DNA from: Leucobacter tenebrionis
GTDB lineage: Bacteria > Actinomycetota > Actinomycetes > Actinomycetales > Microbacteriaceae
Assembly (NCBI RefSeq): GCF_019884725.1
Contig: NZ_CP082322.1
Location: 558,001-622,000 of the forward strand
Reading direction: 5' to 3'
DNA length: 64,000 bases
Each line of letters starts with the position of its first letter. Within the stretch, counting starts at the first letter, position 1. Below, one piece after another: positions 38,351 to 49,314 of the stretch. Under the pieces are notes generated by a model. It did not search any database and was not told the DNA's origin. It worked only from the letters and a program-made list of their open reading frames with translations. The translations under genes and the position numbers were made by a program.

Positions 38351-39865
38351 CTACTCCGCCGCCCGCTCCAGCACGAGCTCGCGCACGCGCGCCGCGTCGG
38401 CCTGACCGCGCATGGCCTTCATCACGGCGCCGATGATGGCGCCTGCCGCCTGCACCTTGCCGTCGCGGATCTTCGCGAGCACATCGGGCTGCTCGGCGAG
38501 CGCCGCATCGACGGCCTCGATGAGCGCGCCGTCGTCGGAGACGATCGCGAGCCCGCGTGCCTCGACGATCTCGGAGGCAGTGCCCTCGCCGTCGATGATG
38601 CCGGCGATCACCTGGCGAGCGAGCTTGTCGTTGAGGGTACCGGCGTCGACGAGCTCCACCACCGAGGCGATCTGCTGCGGGGTGATGAGGTCGGTCGGGA
38701 CGGCCGAGCGCTCGTTCGCGATGCGCGCGATCTCCCCGGTCCACCACTTGCGAGCGGTCTGCGGGGGCACTCCCGCCTCGACCGTGGACTCGATCGCGGT
38801 GAGCAGCCCGGCATTGATGACGTCCTGGAACTCGAGGGCCGAGAAGCCCCACGAATCGCGCAGGCGACGACGACGCAGCGTCGGGTGCTCGGGCAGCGCG
38901 GCCCGCAGTTCCTCGACCAGCTCTCGCGACGGCGTCAGCGGCGCCAGGTCCGGCTCCGGGAAGTAGCGGTAGTCGTCGGCGTCGCTCTTCGGGCGGCCGG
39001 GAGAGGTCTCCCCCGTGTCCTCGTGCCAGTGGCGGGTCTCCTGGGTGATGGAACCGCCGTCCGCGAGGATCTGCGCCTGGCGCTGGATCTCGAAGCGCAC
39101 CGCGCGCTCGATCGAGCGCAGCGAGTTCACGTTCTTCGTCTCGGTGCGCGTGCCGAGCACCGACATGCCGGCGCCCTCGTTGCCGCGGGGGCGCAGCGAG
39201 ACGTTGGCGTCGCAGCGCAGGTTGCCGCGCTCCATGCGCGCGTCGGAGATGCCGAGGGCGATCACGATCTCGCGAATGGTCGCCACGTAGGCCGCCGCGA
39301 TCTCGGGAGTGTCGGCCTCGCCTCCGAAGACGGGGCGGGTGACGATCTCGACCAGCGGCACGCCCGCCCTGTTGTAGTCGACGAGCGAGTACTCGGCGCC
39401 CTGGATGCGCCCGGTCGATCCGCCCACGTGGGTGAGCTTGCCGGCGTCCTCCTCCATGTGCGCCCGCTCGATCGGTACGTGCACGACGCGGCCGGAGGCG
39501 ATCTCGATCTCGACGGAGCCGTCGTACGCGATCGGGTCGTCGTACTGCGAGATCTGGTAGTTCTTCGCCATGTCGGGGTAGAAGTAGTTCTTGCGGGCGA
39601 AGCCCGAGACCTCGGCGATCTCGCAGCCGAGCGCCAGCCCGAGGCTGATCGAGTGACGCACGGCCTGCTCGTTGACCACGGGCAGCGCGCCGGGCAGGCC
39701 GAGGCACACCGGGGTCAGGTTCGTGTTGGGGTCGGAGCCGAACGCGTTGGGCGCCGACGAGAACATCTTCGTCTTGGTGTTGAGCTCGACGTGCACCTCG
39801 AGGCCGATCACCGGTTCGAAGAGTTCGAGCGCCTTGTCGAAGTCCATCAGCTTGGTCTTGGCCAT
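38351..39865 (-). CDS. gatB: Aspartyl/glutamyl-tRNA amidotransferase subunit B
   Basis: A 504-residue subunit that binds the misacylated tRNA and activates its side-chain carboxylate with ATP. Family landmarks are EPVIGLEVHVELNTKTKMFSS, CLGLPGALPVVNEQAV, RKNYFYPDMAKNYQISQYD, VDYNRAGVPLVEIVT and MERGNLRCDANVSLRP. The C-terminal helical tail is the tRNA-binding YqeY-like domain. It overlaps the gatA stop by one base. Together with GatA and GatC it makes Gln-tRNA(Gln) and/or Asn-tRNA(Asn). Confidence 0.97.
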   Translation of the reverse strand: MAKTKLMDFDKALELFEPVIGLEVHVELNTKTKMFSSAPNAFGSDPNTNLTPVCLGLPGALPVVNEQAVRHSISLGLALGCEIAEVSGFARKNYFYPDMAKNYQISQYDDPIAYDGSVEIEIASGRVVHVPIERAHMEEDAGKLTHVGGSTGRIQGAEYSLVDYNRAGVPLVEIVTRPVFGGEADTPEIAAAYVATIREIVIALGISDARMERGNLRCDANVSLRPRGNEGAGMSVLGTRTETKNVNSLRSIERAVRFEIQRQAQILADGGSITQETRHWHEDTGETSPGRPKSDADDYRYFPEPDLAPLTPSRELVEELRAALPEHPTLRRRRLRDSWGFSALEFQDVINAGLLTAIESTVEAGVPPQTARKWWTGEIARIANERSAVPTDLITPQQIASVVELVDAGTLNDKLARQVIAGIIDGEGTASEIVEARGLAIVSDDGALIEAVDAALAEQPDVLAKIRDGKVQAAGAIIGAVMKAMRGQADAARVRELVLERAAE

Positions 39866-41400
39866 CAGTTCGCCGCCTCTCCGGTCGGTGCGCCTGCAAG
39901 GGAAGGGGCCTGAGCCCAGAACGGCGAGCCGTCGCGCTGCGCGATGAGAGCCTCGATCGCCGACCCCGCGCGGTACAGGCGCGCGTCCTCGAACGCCGGC
40001 GCCATGAGCTGGAGGCCGACGGGCAGGCCGTCCTCGCTCGCGGTGCCGATGGGCAGGCTGAGACCGGGGAGCCCGGCAAGGTTCGCGGGGATGGTCGTGG
40101 CGTCGTTCAGGTAATCCCGCATCGGGTCGCCCGCGTGCTCGCCGAGCCTCCAGGCGGTGGTGGGCGCGGTCGGGGAGGCGATCACGTCGACCTGCTCGAA
40201 GGCGGAGGCGAAGTCGCGCTGGATGAGCGTGCGCACCTTCTGCGCGCTGCCGTAGTAGGCGTCGTAGTAACCGGCCGAGAGGGCGTAGGTGCCGAGGATG
40301 ATGCGTCGCTTCACCTCGGTGCCGAAGCCGGCGGCACGGGTCTCGCTCATCACGCTCTCGACCGTGCCGCCGCCCTCGGGGGTGACGCGCAGGCCGAAGC
40401 GCACGGAGTCGTACTTCGCAAGGTTGCTGGAGGCCTCGGCGGGGAGGATCAGGTAGTAGGCGGCGACCGCGTACTCGAAGTGGGGGGCGTCGATCTCGAC
40501 GATCTCCGCGCCCTGCTCGGCGAGGAGCGCGAGCGCCTCGTCGAAGCGGGCCTTGACCCCCGCCTGCAATCCATCGACCATGAGCTGCTTCACCACGCCG
40601 ACGCGCAGGCCCTTGAGCGTGGAGGGATCGGCGCCACCGCGTGCCGCGGAGGCCATCGAGGGCCAGGCGAAGTCGAGCGAGGTCGAGTCGTGCCGATCGT
40701 GACCCGCGATCACGTCATGCAGCAGCGCGGTGTCGAGCACGGTGCGCGCGCACGGTCCGATCTGATCGAGTGAGGATGCGAGTGCGATCGCGCCGTAGCG
40801 GCTGACGCCGCCGTACGTCGGTTTGACGCCCACGGTGCCCGTGAGCGCGGCGGGCTGCCTGATCGAGCCGCCGGTATCCGACCCGAGCGCGAGCGGGGCC
40901 TCGAAGGCGCCGACCGCCACGGCCGAGCCGCCGCCCGAGCCGCCCGGCACACGTTCGGCGTCCCACTGATTGCGGGTGGGGCCGTACGCGGAGTTCTCGG
41001 TCGACGAGCCCATCGCGAACTCGTCCATGTTGGTCTTGCCGATGTTGATGAGGCCGGCTGCCCGCGCCCTGGCGACCGCAGTCGCGTCGTAGGGCGAGCG
41101 GTAGCCCTCGAGAATCCTCGAACCCGAGGTGGAGGGCATGTCGGTGGTCACCAGCACGTCCTTCACCGCCAGCGGCACGCCGGCAAGCTCGCCGAGGGAC
41201 TCCCCTCCGGCACGGCGCGCATCGATGTCGCGAGCGGCGGCGAGAGACGCCTCGGCATCGGTGGCGAGGAAGGCGTTCAGCTCTCCGTCGACCGCGGAGA
41301 TGCGGTCGAGGTGGGCGCGCGTCGCCTCCTCGGAGGAAACCTCCCCGGAGGACAGCTTCGCGGCCAGCTCGGCCGCGGTCAGTGCGATCAGTTCACTCAT
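39865..41400 (-). CDS. gatA: Aspartyl/glutamyl-tRNA amidotransferase subunit A
   Basis: A 511-residue amidase that hydrolyses glutamine to supply ammonia to GatB. The Ser-cisSer-Lys triad is visible: Lys80 (GVPLAVKD), Ser155 in [10 protein letters not shown], and nucleophile Ser179 in [11 protein letters not shown]. The C-terminal half ([22 protein letters not shown] and [10 protein letters not shown]) is complete. The start at 41400 follows the gatC stop by nine bases. Confidence 0.97.
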   Translation of the reverse strand: MSELIALTAAELAAKLSSGEVSSEEATRAHLDRISAVDGELNAFLATDAEASLAAARDIDARRAGGESLGELAGVPLAVKDVLVTTDMPSTSGSRILEGYRSPYDATAVARARAAGLINIGKTNMDEFAMGSSTENSAYGPTRNQWDAERVPGGSGGGSAVAVGAFEAPLALGSDTGGSIRQPAALTGTVGVKPTYGGVSRYGAIALASSLDQIGPCARTVLDTALLHDVIAGHDRHDSTSLDFAWPSMASAARGGADPSTLKGLRVGVVKQLMVDGLQAGVKARFDEALALLAEQGAEIVEIDAPHFEYAVAAYYLILPAEASSNLAKYDSVRFGLRVTPEGGGTVESVMSETRAAGFGTEVKRRIILGTYALSAGYYDAYYGSAQKVRTLIQRDFASAFEQVDVIASPTAPTTAWRLGEHAGDPMRDYLNDATTIPANLAGLPGLSLPIGTASEDGLPVGLQLMAPAFEDARLYRAGSAIEALIAQRDGSPFWAQAPSLAGAPTGEAAN

Positions 41401-41409
41401 CGCGGCCCC

Positions 41410-41745
41410 TTACTGCTCTTCACCGAGGATCGACGAAACCCGGAACATGCCGTCGCTCGCCTCGGGCGCGTTCGCTAGAGCCTGCTCGCGGGTAAGCACA
41501 TCGGCGACCTCGTCGGGGCGCGTCACGTTGCTCAGCGGGATCGGGTGGCTCGTGGCGGGCACGTCCTCACGTGCGACCTCGCTGACCTTGGCGATATTGG
41601 TGAGGATCGAGTCGAGCTCGGTGGTGAGCGATTCGATCTCGGCATCGGTGAGGGCGATCCGGGCGAGGCCGGCGAGATGCTGCACGGTCTCCGCCGTGAT
41701 CTCGCCGCTCGCCCCGGCAGATACTGCCGCAGGGGTGTCAGGCAT
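41410..41745 (-). CDS. gatC: Aspartyl/glutamyl-tRNA amidotransferase subunit C
   Basis: A 111-residue belt subunit that holds GatA and GatB together. The motif ITAETVQHLAGLARIALTDAEIESLTTELDSILTNIAKVSEV is typical, ending in RVSSILGEEQ. The first 12 residues are an Ala/Ser-rich extension. GGAGC lies upstream of ATG 41745; an upstream in-frame ATG at 41778 is less likely. It is the first gene of gatCAB. Confidence 0.93.
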   Translation of the reverse strand: MPDTPAAVSAGASGEITAETVQHLAGLARIALTDAEIESLTTELDSILTNIAKVSEVAREDVPATSHPIPLSNVTRPDEVADVLTREQALANAPEASDGMFRVSSILGEEQ

Positions 41746-41841
41746 GCTGCTCCATCGTGTGGTGAAGAGGTGAACCACACCATCCTACCGAGGCGGACTC
41801 GGTGCCCGGTCCCTTACAGGGGGCTTTGAATCAGTCCCACC

Positions 41842-41910
41842 CGTGATCGAGATGACGCATCCAGCCCGGAGCCATGTCGGCGAGGGGCTGCACGCGTCAT
41901 CTCGATCACG
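41842..41910. repeat. Long perfect inverted repeat between gatC and tag
   Basis: Arms of 17 bp (41842-41858 and 41894-41910, CGTGATCGAGATGACGC and complement) enclose an inner 6-bp stem (CAGCCC 41862-41867 with GGGCTG 41885-41890) and a 17-base loop. It lies 20 bases after the tag stop codon on the minus strand and has no T-tract. It could be a terminator or a mobile palindromic unit. Confidence 0.75.
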
Positions 41911-41930
41911 TAAAGCGGGTCATCCGCACC

Positions 41931-42593
41931 TTACCTGCCCGCACCGGCAGCTCCGCCCGCCTCCTGCGCGGCGCCGAACTCGGGGGCCGCCCTGCGCGTG
42001 CCGTCCGGGTGCCAGAGCCCGGAGCAACCGCGGCGGTGGCTGTTCAGCAGGTGCGCGTCGACGACGCCGATGGCGCACATGAGCGCGTAGACGGTGGTCG
42101 GGCCGACGAACTTGAACCCGCGGCGCTTGAGTTCTTTCGCGAGAGCTGCGGACTCGGCCGAGCTGCTGGGCACGGCGGCGTCGGTCTCGGGGGTCGGCGT
42201 GCGCTCCGGCATGTACGACCAGACCAGCTGCGCGAGGTCCTTCCCCGTGTCCTCGCGCAGGCGGAGGGCCGCGCGGGCGTTCTCGATGGTGGCCGTGATC
42301 TTGCGACGGTTGCGGATGATGCCGCTGTCGGCGAGCAGCCGCTCGATGTCGGCCTCGTCGAAGACGGCGACCCGTTCGGGATCGAAACCCGCGAACGCGG
42401 CCCGGAACGCCTCCCGTTTGCGCAGTACCGTGATCCAGGCGAGCCCGGCCTGGAACGCTTCGAGGCTCAGGCGCTCGAACACTCCCGCCTCGTCGGTCAC
42501 CGGCATCCCCCACTCGGCGTCGTAGTAATCGGTGAGCAGGGGATCCTGCCCGGCCCATTCGGCGCGAACGGGCGGCGGGGTTATCTGAAGCAT
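41931..42593 (-). CDS. tag: DNA-3-methyladenine glycosylase I
   Basis: A 220-residue base-excision glycosylase of the TAG family. Blocks are DPLLTDYYDAEWGMPVTDEAGVFERLSLEAFQAGLAWITVLRKREAF, IIRNRRKITATIENARA and KELKRRGFKFVGPTTVYALMCAIGVVDAHLLNSHRRGC. The catalytic Glu is in AEWG, and the C-terminal zinc ligands His and Cys (HRRGC) are present. The N-terminal zinc ligands of E. coli Tag (Cys4 and His17) are absent: the start is PPPVRAEWA and the second position is YYD rather than YHD. AAGGGA upstream supports ATG 42593. Confidence 0.9.
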   Translation of the reverse strand: MLQITPPPVRAEWAGQDPLLTDYYDAEWGMPVTDEAGVFERLSLEAFQAGLAWITVLRKREAFRAAFAGFDPERVAVFDEADIERLLADSGIIRNRRKITATIENARAALRLREDTGKDLAQLVWSYMPERTPTPETDAAVPSSSAESAALAKELKRRGFKFVGPTTVYALMCAIGVVDAHLLNSHRRGCSGLWHPDGTRRAAPEFGAAQEAGGAAGAGR

Positions 42594-42753
42594 CGTCGTT
42601 CCCTTCCGAGGTGTTCGATTCGGGCGTTGCATCGAGCCCGCTGAGACCTCACGTTAGTGAACGAAGAGGATCGGTCCGGAACGAAAAACGACTTATGTGG
42701 ATAACTCGCATGAGTTTTCACCCGCGGGGTGAAGCTGAGCAGAGCCCCCGCAG

Positions 42754-45099
<2,346 letters not shown>

Positions 45100-45134
45100 T
45101 CAAGTCTAGAAGCGACCTCCGACATTTGCGCGGG

Positions 45135-46301
45135 TCACGACGACATCTCGCGCGCCGTCGCCGGCAGCGCGCGATCGATCGTGAACTGGCCGAGCACCCG
45201 GGTGCCGACATAGATGACCGCCGTCTGCCCCGGGGCGACTCCGAGCAGCGGCTCGGCCCGCTCCAGATCGATGTCCACGACCAGCTCGTGAGTGGCGTCG
45301 GCACGATGCTGCTCGGTGCGCTCGGCCTCGACGATCGGCTCCAGTCTTGCTCGCGCGGGCACCGGGTCGGCGTGCGCCCGGATCTGCACCTCGCAGTCGA
45401 AGGAGTCGCTCACATCGAAACCGGGGTCGCCCGCCCAGCTGAATCGACCGCCGGCGATGCGCCCGATGGCGAGGCTCTGCTTCGGGCCGACGACGACCTG
45501 GTTGGAGACGGGGCGGATCGACAGCACGTATCGGGGCTGCCCGTCGGGCGCCGGGCGGCCGAGCTGCAACCCGCGACGCTGCCCCACGGTGTACCCGTGC
45601 GCGCCGTCGTGCCTGCCGACCACCTCCCCCGACTCGTCGAGGATCTCGCCCGGCTCGCGTTCGAGGTGCTCCGAGAGCCAGCCCCGGGTATCGCCGTCGG
45701 GGATGAAGCAGATGTCATGGCTGTCGGGCTTCTGCGCGACCTGCAGGCCGCGATCCTCGGCCTCCGCCCGGATCAGCTCCTTCGAGGGCGTGTCTCCGAG
45801 CGGGAAATAGCAGTGCGCGAGCTGCCGCTCCGTGAGCACGCCGAGCACGTAGGACTGATCCTTCGCCCAGGCACTCGCACGGTGCAGCTCGCGGCCCTTC
45901 GGACCCTCCTCGAGCGTGGCGTAGTGGCCCGTCGCGACGGCGTCGAAACCGAGCGCGATCGCCTTGTCGAGCAGGGCCGCGAACTTGATCTTCTCGTTGC
46001 AGCGCATGCAGGGGTTGGGAGTGCGGCCGGCAGCGTACTCGGCGATGAAGTCGTCGACCACGTCCTCCTTGAACCGCTCGCTGAGATCCCACACGTAGAA
46101 GGGGATGCCGAGCAGGTTCGCGGCACGGCGGGCGTCCATCGCGTCCTCGATCGTGCAGCAACCGCGGGAGCCGGTGCGCAGCGTGCCGGGCATGCGACTG
46201 AGTGCGAGGTGAACCCCCACCACATCGTGCCCCGCTTCGACGGCCCGCGCCGCCGCCACAGCGGAGTCCACGCCTCCGCTCATCGCCGCCAGAATCTTCA
46301 T
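45135..46301 (-). CDS. mnmA: tRNA-specific 2-thiouridylase
   Basis: A 388-residue enzyme that thiolates U34 of Lys, Glu and Gln tRNAs. The PP-loop is [17 protein letters not shown]. The catalytic cysteines are in [14 protein letters not shown] and in [21 protein letters not shown] and GQRRGLQLG are further family blocks. ATG 46301 ([10 protein letters not shown]) is preferred over ATG 46310, because a -10 element TAAAAT overlaps the latter. It lies downstream of a cysteine desulfurase gene that could supply the sulfur. Confidence 0.96.
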   Translation of the reverse strand: MKILAAMSGGVDSAVAAARAVEAGHDVVGVHLALSRMPGTLRTGSRGCCTIEDAMDARRAANLLGIPFYVWDLSERFKEDVVDDFIAEYAAGRTPNPCMRCNEKIKFAALLDKAIALGFDAVATGHYATLEEGPKGRELHRASAWAKDQSYVLGVLTERQLAHCYFPLGDTPSKELIRAEAEDRGLQVAQKPDSHDICFIPDGDTRGWLSEHLEREPGEILDESGEVVGRHDGAHGYTVGQRRGLQLGRPAPDGQPRYVLSIRPVSNQVVVGPKQSLAIGRIAGGRFSWAGDPGFDVSDSFDCEVQIRAHADPVPARARLEPIVEAERTEQHRADATHELVVDIDLERAEPLLGVAPGQTAVIYVGTRVLGQFTIDRALPATAREMSS

Positions 46302-46308
46302 CCGGACC

Positions 46309-46314
46309 ATTTTA
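46309..46314 (-). promoter_or_regulatory. -10 element of mnmA, near-leaderless
   Basis: Minus-strand TAAAAT is followed by seven bases and then ATG 46301. The element overlaps the alternative ATG at 46310, which is why the shorter start is chosen for mnmA. Confidence 0.4.
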
Positions 46315-46335
46315 CGCGCTCTCCGTCTCCGCCGC

Positions 46336-46920
46336 CTATGAGCTTCGGGTCACCCGGCGGCGGGCGGCGATGACGGCGACGAGGATCACGCAGATCGCGA
46401 GCTGGTAGACGGCGAACGCGGCGGCCTGCGGCGTCCACACTGTGATGGTCAGCAGCGTGATCACCGCGCCGACGCCGACGAGCACGTAGAAGAGCGTGTT
46501 CTCGGAGTCCGGGTGCCGCCACACCTTGAGCACCGTGGGGAGCGCGGCCGCAGCATCGGCCGCCACTGCGAACAGCACCGCCACCGGCGCGGCACCGAGA
46601 CCGAACCACACCGCCAGCGCGACGGCGCCCACGATCCCGCAGATCGCGTCGAACGGCCTCAGGCGCGCGAAGTGCCGGCGCGAGACGAGGCTCGTGGCGA
46701 TCACGATCAACGGGCCGACGCCCGCCGCGAGCGTCATCACGGCCGGCAGCCCCACCCCGGAATCGAGCTGTGCGAAGAAGGCGATCAGCGGAGCCGAGGC
46801 CCACAGCGACCAGGTGACGAGGTTGGGGCGCACGAGCCCCCTCGTGATCGCGACGGCGTAGCGGACGCTGCCGATCAGACCGAGCGCCGCACCCGCGAAC
46901 ACCCAGTACGGATCAAGCAC
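46336..46920 (-). CDS. Polytopic membrane protein, unknown function
   Basis: A 194-residue protein with about six or seven helices covering almost the whole length. It begins [25 protein letters not shown] and contains [25 protein letters not shown] and [30 protein letters not shown]. The repeated W and P positions resemble PQ-loop/SWEET-like small transporters, but the similarity is too weak to assign. It stands between cysteine desulfurase and mnmA on the same strand. Confidence 0.75.
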   Translation of the reverse strand: MLDPYWVFAGAALGLIGSVRYAVAITRGLVRPNLVTWSLWASAPLIAFFAQLDSGVGLPAVMTLAAGVGPLIVIATSLVSRRHFARLRPFDAICGIVGAVALAVWFGLGAAPVAVLFAVAADAAAALPTVLKVWRHPDSENTLFYVLVGVGAVITLLTITVWTPQAAAFAVYQLAICVILVAVIAARRRVTRSS

Positions 46921-46961
46921 GCGCGCCCCCTTCTCACTCGGTCCCGCCTCACCGAGCGAGT

Positions 46962-48266
46962 CTACGAGAGGCCCGCCGCGCGCGCCCGCTCGAGCGCCGC
47001 AGGCAGAGCGTCCAGCAGCGCGTCGACCTCCTCGTCGCGCGTCTCAGGCCCGAGCGTGAAGCGCAGCGCCCCGGCCGCTTCGCGCTCGGGCACGCCCATC
47101 GCCAGCAGCACGTGGGACACCTCCGCGACCCCGGCCCGGCACGCGGATCCCACCGAGACCGACACACCCGCGGCGTCGAGCAGGAAGACGAGGGAGTCGC
47201 CCTGGCAGCCCGGGAAGGTGAAGTGGGCGTTGCCGGGCAGGCGGCTCGGGTCTTCGGCAGGCGCTGATTCCTTCCCTTCGGCAGGCTCAGGGGCCGAAGC
47301 GCGATCAGGGGCCGAAGCGCGATCAGGGGACGAAGCCGGCGCAGGATCCGGGCCGCGCAGCACGGCGGTCGGATCGATCTCGCGCACGCCCGAGATGAGC
47401 CGGTCGCGCAGCGCCGCGAGTCGGGCGGTGCGGACCGGATCCGGGCGCCCGTCGGCATCGACCGCGAGGTCGAGGGCGGCGGCGAACGCGACCGCGCCTG
47501 CGACATCCTGGGTGCCGGATCGCGCCCGCTGCTGCGTCCCGCCGTGCAGCAGCGGCTCGGCTGCCGTGCGCCGCCCGAGCACGAGCGCTCCGACCCCGAC
47601 CGGTCCCCCGATCTTGTGCGCCGAGACCGACACGGCGGAGGCCCCGGAAGCTGCGAAATCGATCGGCAGCTGACCCAGCGCGGACACGGCGTCGACGTGC
47701 GTCGGCACGCCGGCCTCGGCCGCGATCCGGCACAGCTCCGCGACCGGCTGCACGGCGCCCACCTCGTTGTTCGCCCACAGGAACGAGACGAGCGCGATGT
47801 TCTCCGCGCCCTCCTCCGCGATGGCCGAGGCGAGCGTCTCGGGGTGCAGCGCGCCCTCGCCGTCGACGGGCAGCCACCGCAGGCGCGCGCCCTGCGCGTC
47901 GCGCAGCCACTCCGCCGCCTCGATCGTGGCGTGGTGCTCCCCCTCCGCGACCAGCAGCACCGGCTCGCCACCCAGCTTCGCGCGCCTGGCCCAGAACATC
48001 CCCTTGAGCGCGAGGTTGATCGACTCGGTGCCGCCTCCGGTGAGGATCAGCTCGGCGGGGTCGCAGCCGAGCGCCCTCGAGAGCCGCTCGCGCGCCTGCT
48101 CGAGCACCTCGCTCGCCCGCTGGCCGTGACCGTGGGTCGACGCGGGGTTGCCGACCAGTCGCAGCGCTTCGGTGTAAGCGACGAGCACCTCCTCCGGCAT
48201 CGCCGAGGTCGCCGCGTGATCCAGATAGGCGCGTACGCGGCCTCCGCCCGGCGTCGCTCTCGTCAT
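46962..48266 (-). CDS. Cysteine desulfurase (NifS/IscS family) with a repeat-derived insertion
   Basis: A 434-residue PLP enzyme that takes sulfur from cysteine for Fe-S clusters or tRNA thiolation. It starts AYLDHAATSAMP, has LTGGGTESINLALKG, SVSAHKIGGPVGVGAL (PLP Lys) and SVGSACRAGVAEVSHVLLAMG (active Cys in a short loop). Length is about 40 residues more than usual. The excess is a low-complexity stretch near residue 315-345 containing DRASAP repeats and PEPAEG, encoded by a REP-like sequence and tandem 18-bp repeats (47251-47337). The frame stays open, and the insertion lies on a surface loop before the conserved HFTFPG block. Confidence 0.94.
   Translation of the reverse strand: MTRATPGGGRVRAYLDHAATSAMPEEVLVAYTEALRLVGNPASTHGHGQRASEVLEQARERLSRALGCDPAELILTGGGTESINLALKGMFWARRAKLGGEPVLLVAEGEHHATIEAAEWLRDAQGARLRWLPVDGEGALHPETLASAIAEEGAENIALVSFLWANNEVGAVQPVAELCRIAAEAGVPTHVDAVSALGQLPIDFAASGASAVSVSAHKIGGPVGVGALVLGRRTAAEPLLHGGTQQRARSGTQDVAGAVAFAAALDLAVDADGRPDPVRTARLAALRDRLISGVREIDPTAVLRGPDPAPASSPDRASAPDRASAPEPAEGKESAPAEDPSRLPGNAHFTFPGCQGDSLVFLLDAAGVSVSVGSACRAGVAEVSHVLLAMGVPEREAAGALRFTLGPETRDEEVDALLDALPAALERARAAGLS
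47251..47337. repeat. REP-like sequence and 18-bp tandem repeats inside a coding region
   Basis: CCCTTCGGCAGGCTCAGGG (47274-47292) is a quasi-palindromic sequence of a type I recall as an interspersed repeat in many high-GC genomes; a diverged copy, TCTTCGGCAGGCGCTGA, is at 47251-47267. Directly after it, CAGGGGCCGAAGCGCGAT is repeated at 47288-47305 and 47306-47323, with a partial third copy to 47337. All lie in frame within the cysteine desulfurase gene. Confidence 0.8.
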
Positions 48267-48304
48267 CCCGTCTCCGCTCCCCGCTCCGCAGCCAGCAGGG
48301 GCGC

Positions 48305-49312
48305 TCAGTAGAGCAGGTTCGCGAGACGCCCTCGCGCAGCGGCGACGCGCGGATCCGCGACCCCGACCACCTCGAAGAGCTCCAGCAACCGCTCGCGGAT
48401 CACTGCGCGGTCATCGGCGTCGGTGCTCTCGGCGAAGAGATCGAGCAGGCGCAGGAAAGCGTCTTCGACGTGGCCGCCCGAGACATCGAGATCGGCGACG
48501 GCCATCTGCGCCTCGACGTCGCCGCGATCGGCCGCCGCGGCGGAGCGGATCTCATCGGCGGTGCGGCCCTGCAGACGCTGCAGCAGTTTCATCTGCACGA
48601 GCGCCGCGCGGGCCTCTGCGTCGGCCGGAGCCTTCGCCAGCACCGCCTCCCACTCGGCCACCGCCGCCGCGTAGTCGCCGTGCTCGGCAGCCTCCACCGC
48701 GGCGCGATGCGCCTCGGGGATCTCCGGTTCAGCGGGCTCGGACGGGCCGGCCTGGGCCTCGTCGCCCTGATCCGGAGCATTCACGCGACCCGAGACGCCG
48801 TTCTGCTCAGCGAGCTGCACGAGCTGGCCGAAGAACTCCCGCACCTGCGCCTCGGGCACCGCACCCTGGAACAGCGGAACCGGCCGCCCGCCCACGAGCG
48901 CGACGACCGTCGGAATCGACTGGGCCTGGAAGGCCTGAGCCAGACCGGGGTTCGCATCGACGTCGACCTTGGCGAGCAGCACGCGGCCGTCGAACTCTCG
49001 GGTGACCTTCTCGATCACCGGGCTCAGGGTCTTGCACGGCTGGCACCACTCGGCCCACAGGTCGAAGACCACCGGCACCACGGCGGAGAGCTGCGCGATC
49101 TGCTCGAACGTCGCATCGGTGACGTCGAGCACGAGCGACGGCACGTCGACCGTCTGCCCCGATCCTGGCGCACCGGATGCGGCCCCCGAGGGTGCGGTCT
49201 GAGAGGCTGCGGCCTGAGGTGCGGCGCCTCCCTGGGCGGCCTGCCCTCGGGCGGCCAGGTGACTCAGGTCGATCCCGCCGCCGGGAATACGCTCGGGCAT
49301 CTGCTGGCTCAT
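48305..49312 (-). CDS. Thioredoxin-domain co-chaperone with TPR-like tail (YbbN/CnoX type)
   Basis: A 335-residue protein. An Ala/Gln-rich leader (about 1-55) precedes a thioredoxin fold with active site WAEWCQPCKTLSP and the cis-Pro segment QSIPTVVALVGG. From about residue 195 there are helical repeats (HRAAVEAAEHGDYAAAVAEWEAVLAKAPADAEARAAL) typical of YbbN. These proteins bind unfolding clients and hand them to chaperonins. ATG 49312 has GAGGA upstream; a TTG six bases earlier is less likely. It starts two bases after the stop of the preceding gene. Confidence 0.9.
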   Translation of the reverse strand: MSQQMPERIPGGGIDLSHLAARGQAAQGGAAPQAAASQTAPSGAASGAPGSGQTVDVPSLVLDVTDATFEQIAQLSAVVPVVFDLWAEWCQPCKTLSPVIEKVTREFDGRVLLAKVDVDANPGLAQAFQAQSIPTVVALVGGRPVPLFQGAVPEAQVREFFGQLVQLAEQNGVSGRVNAPDQGDEAQAGPSEPAEPEIPEAHRAAVEAAEHGDYAAAVAEWEAVLAKAPADAEARAALVQMKLLQRLQGRTADEIRSAAAADRGDVEAQMAVADLDVSGGHVEDAFLRLLDLFAESTDADDRAVIRERLLELFEVVGVADPRVAAARGRLANLLY

Positions 49313-49314
49313 GC

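Noticed and set aside
47288..47337. Tandem 18-bp repeats considered as a frameshift or pseudogene signal in cysteine desulfurase
   Set aside because: The repeat length is a multiple of three, the frame stays open, and all catalytic motifs on both sides are intact.
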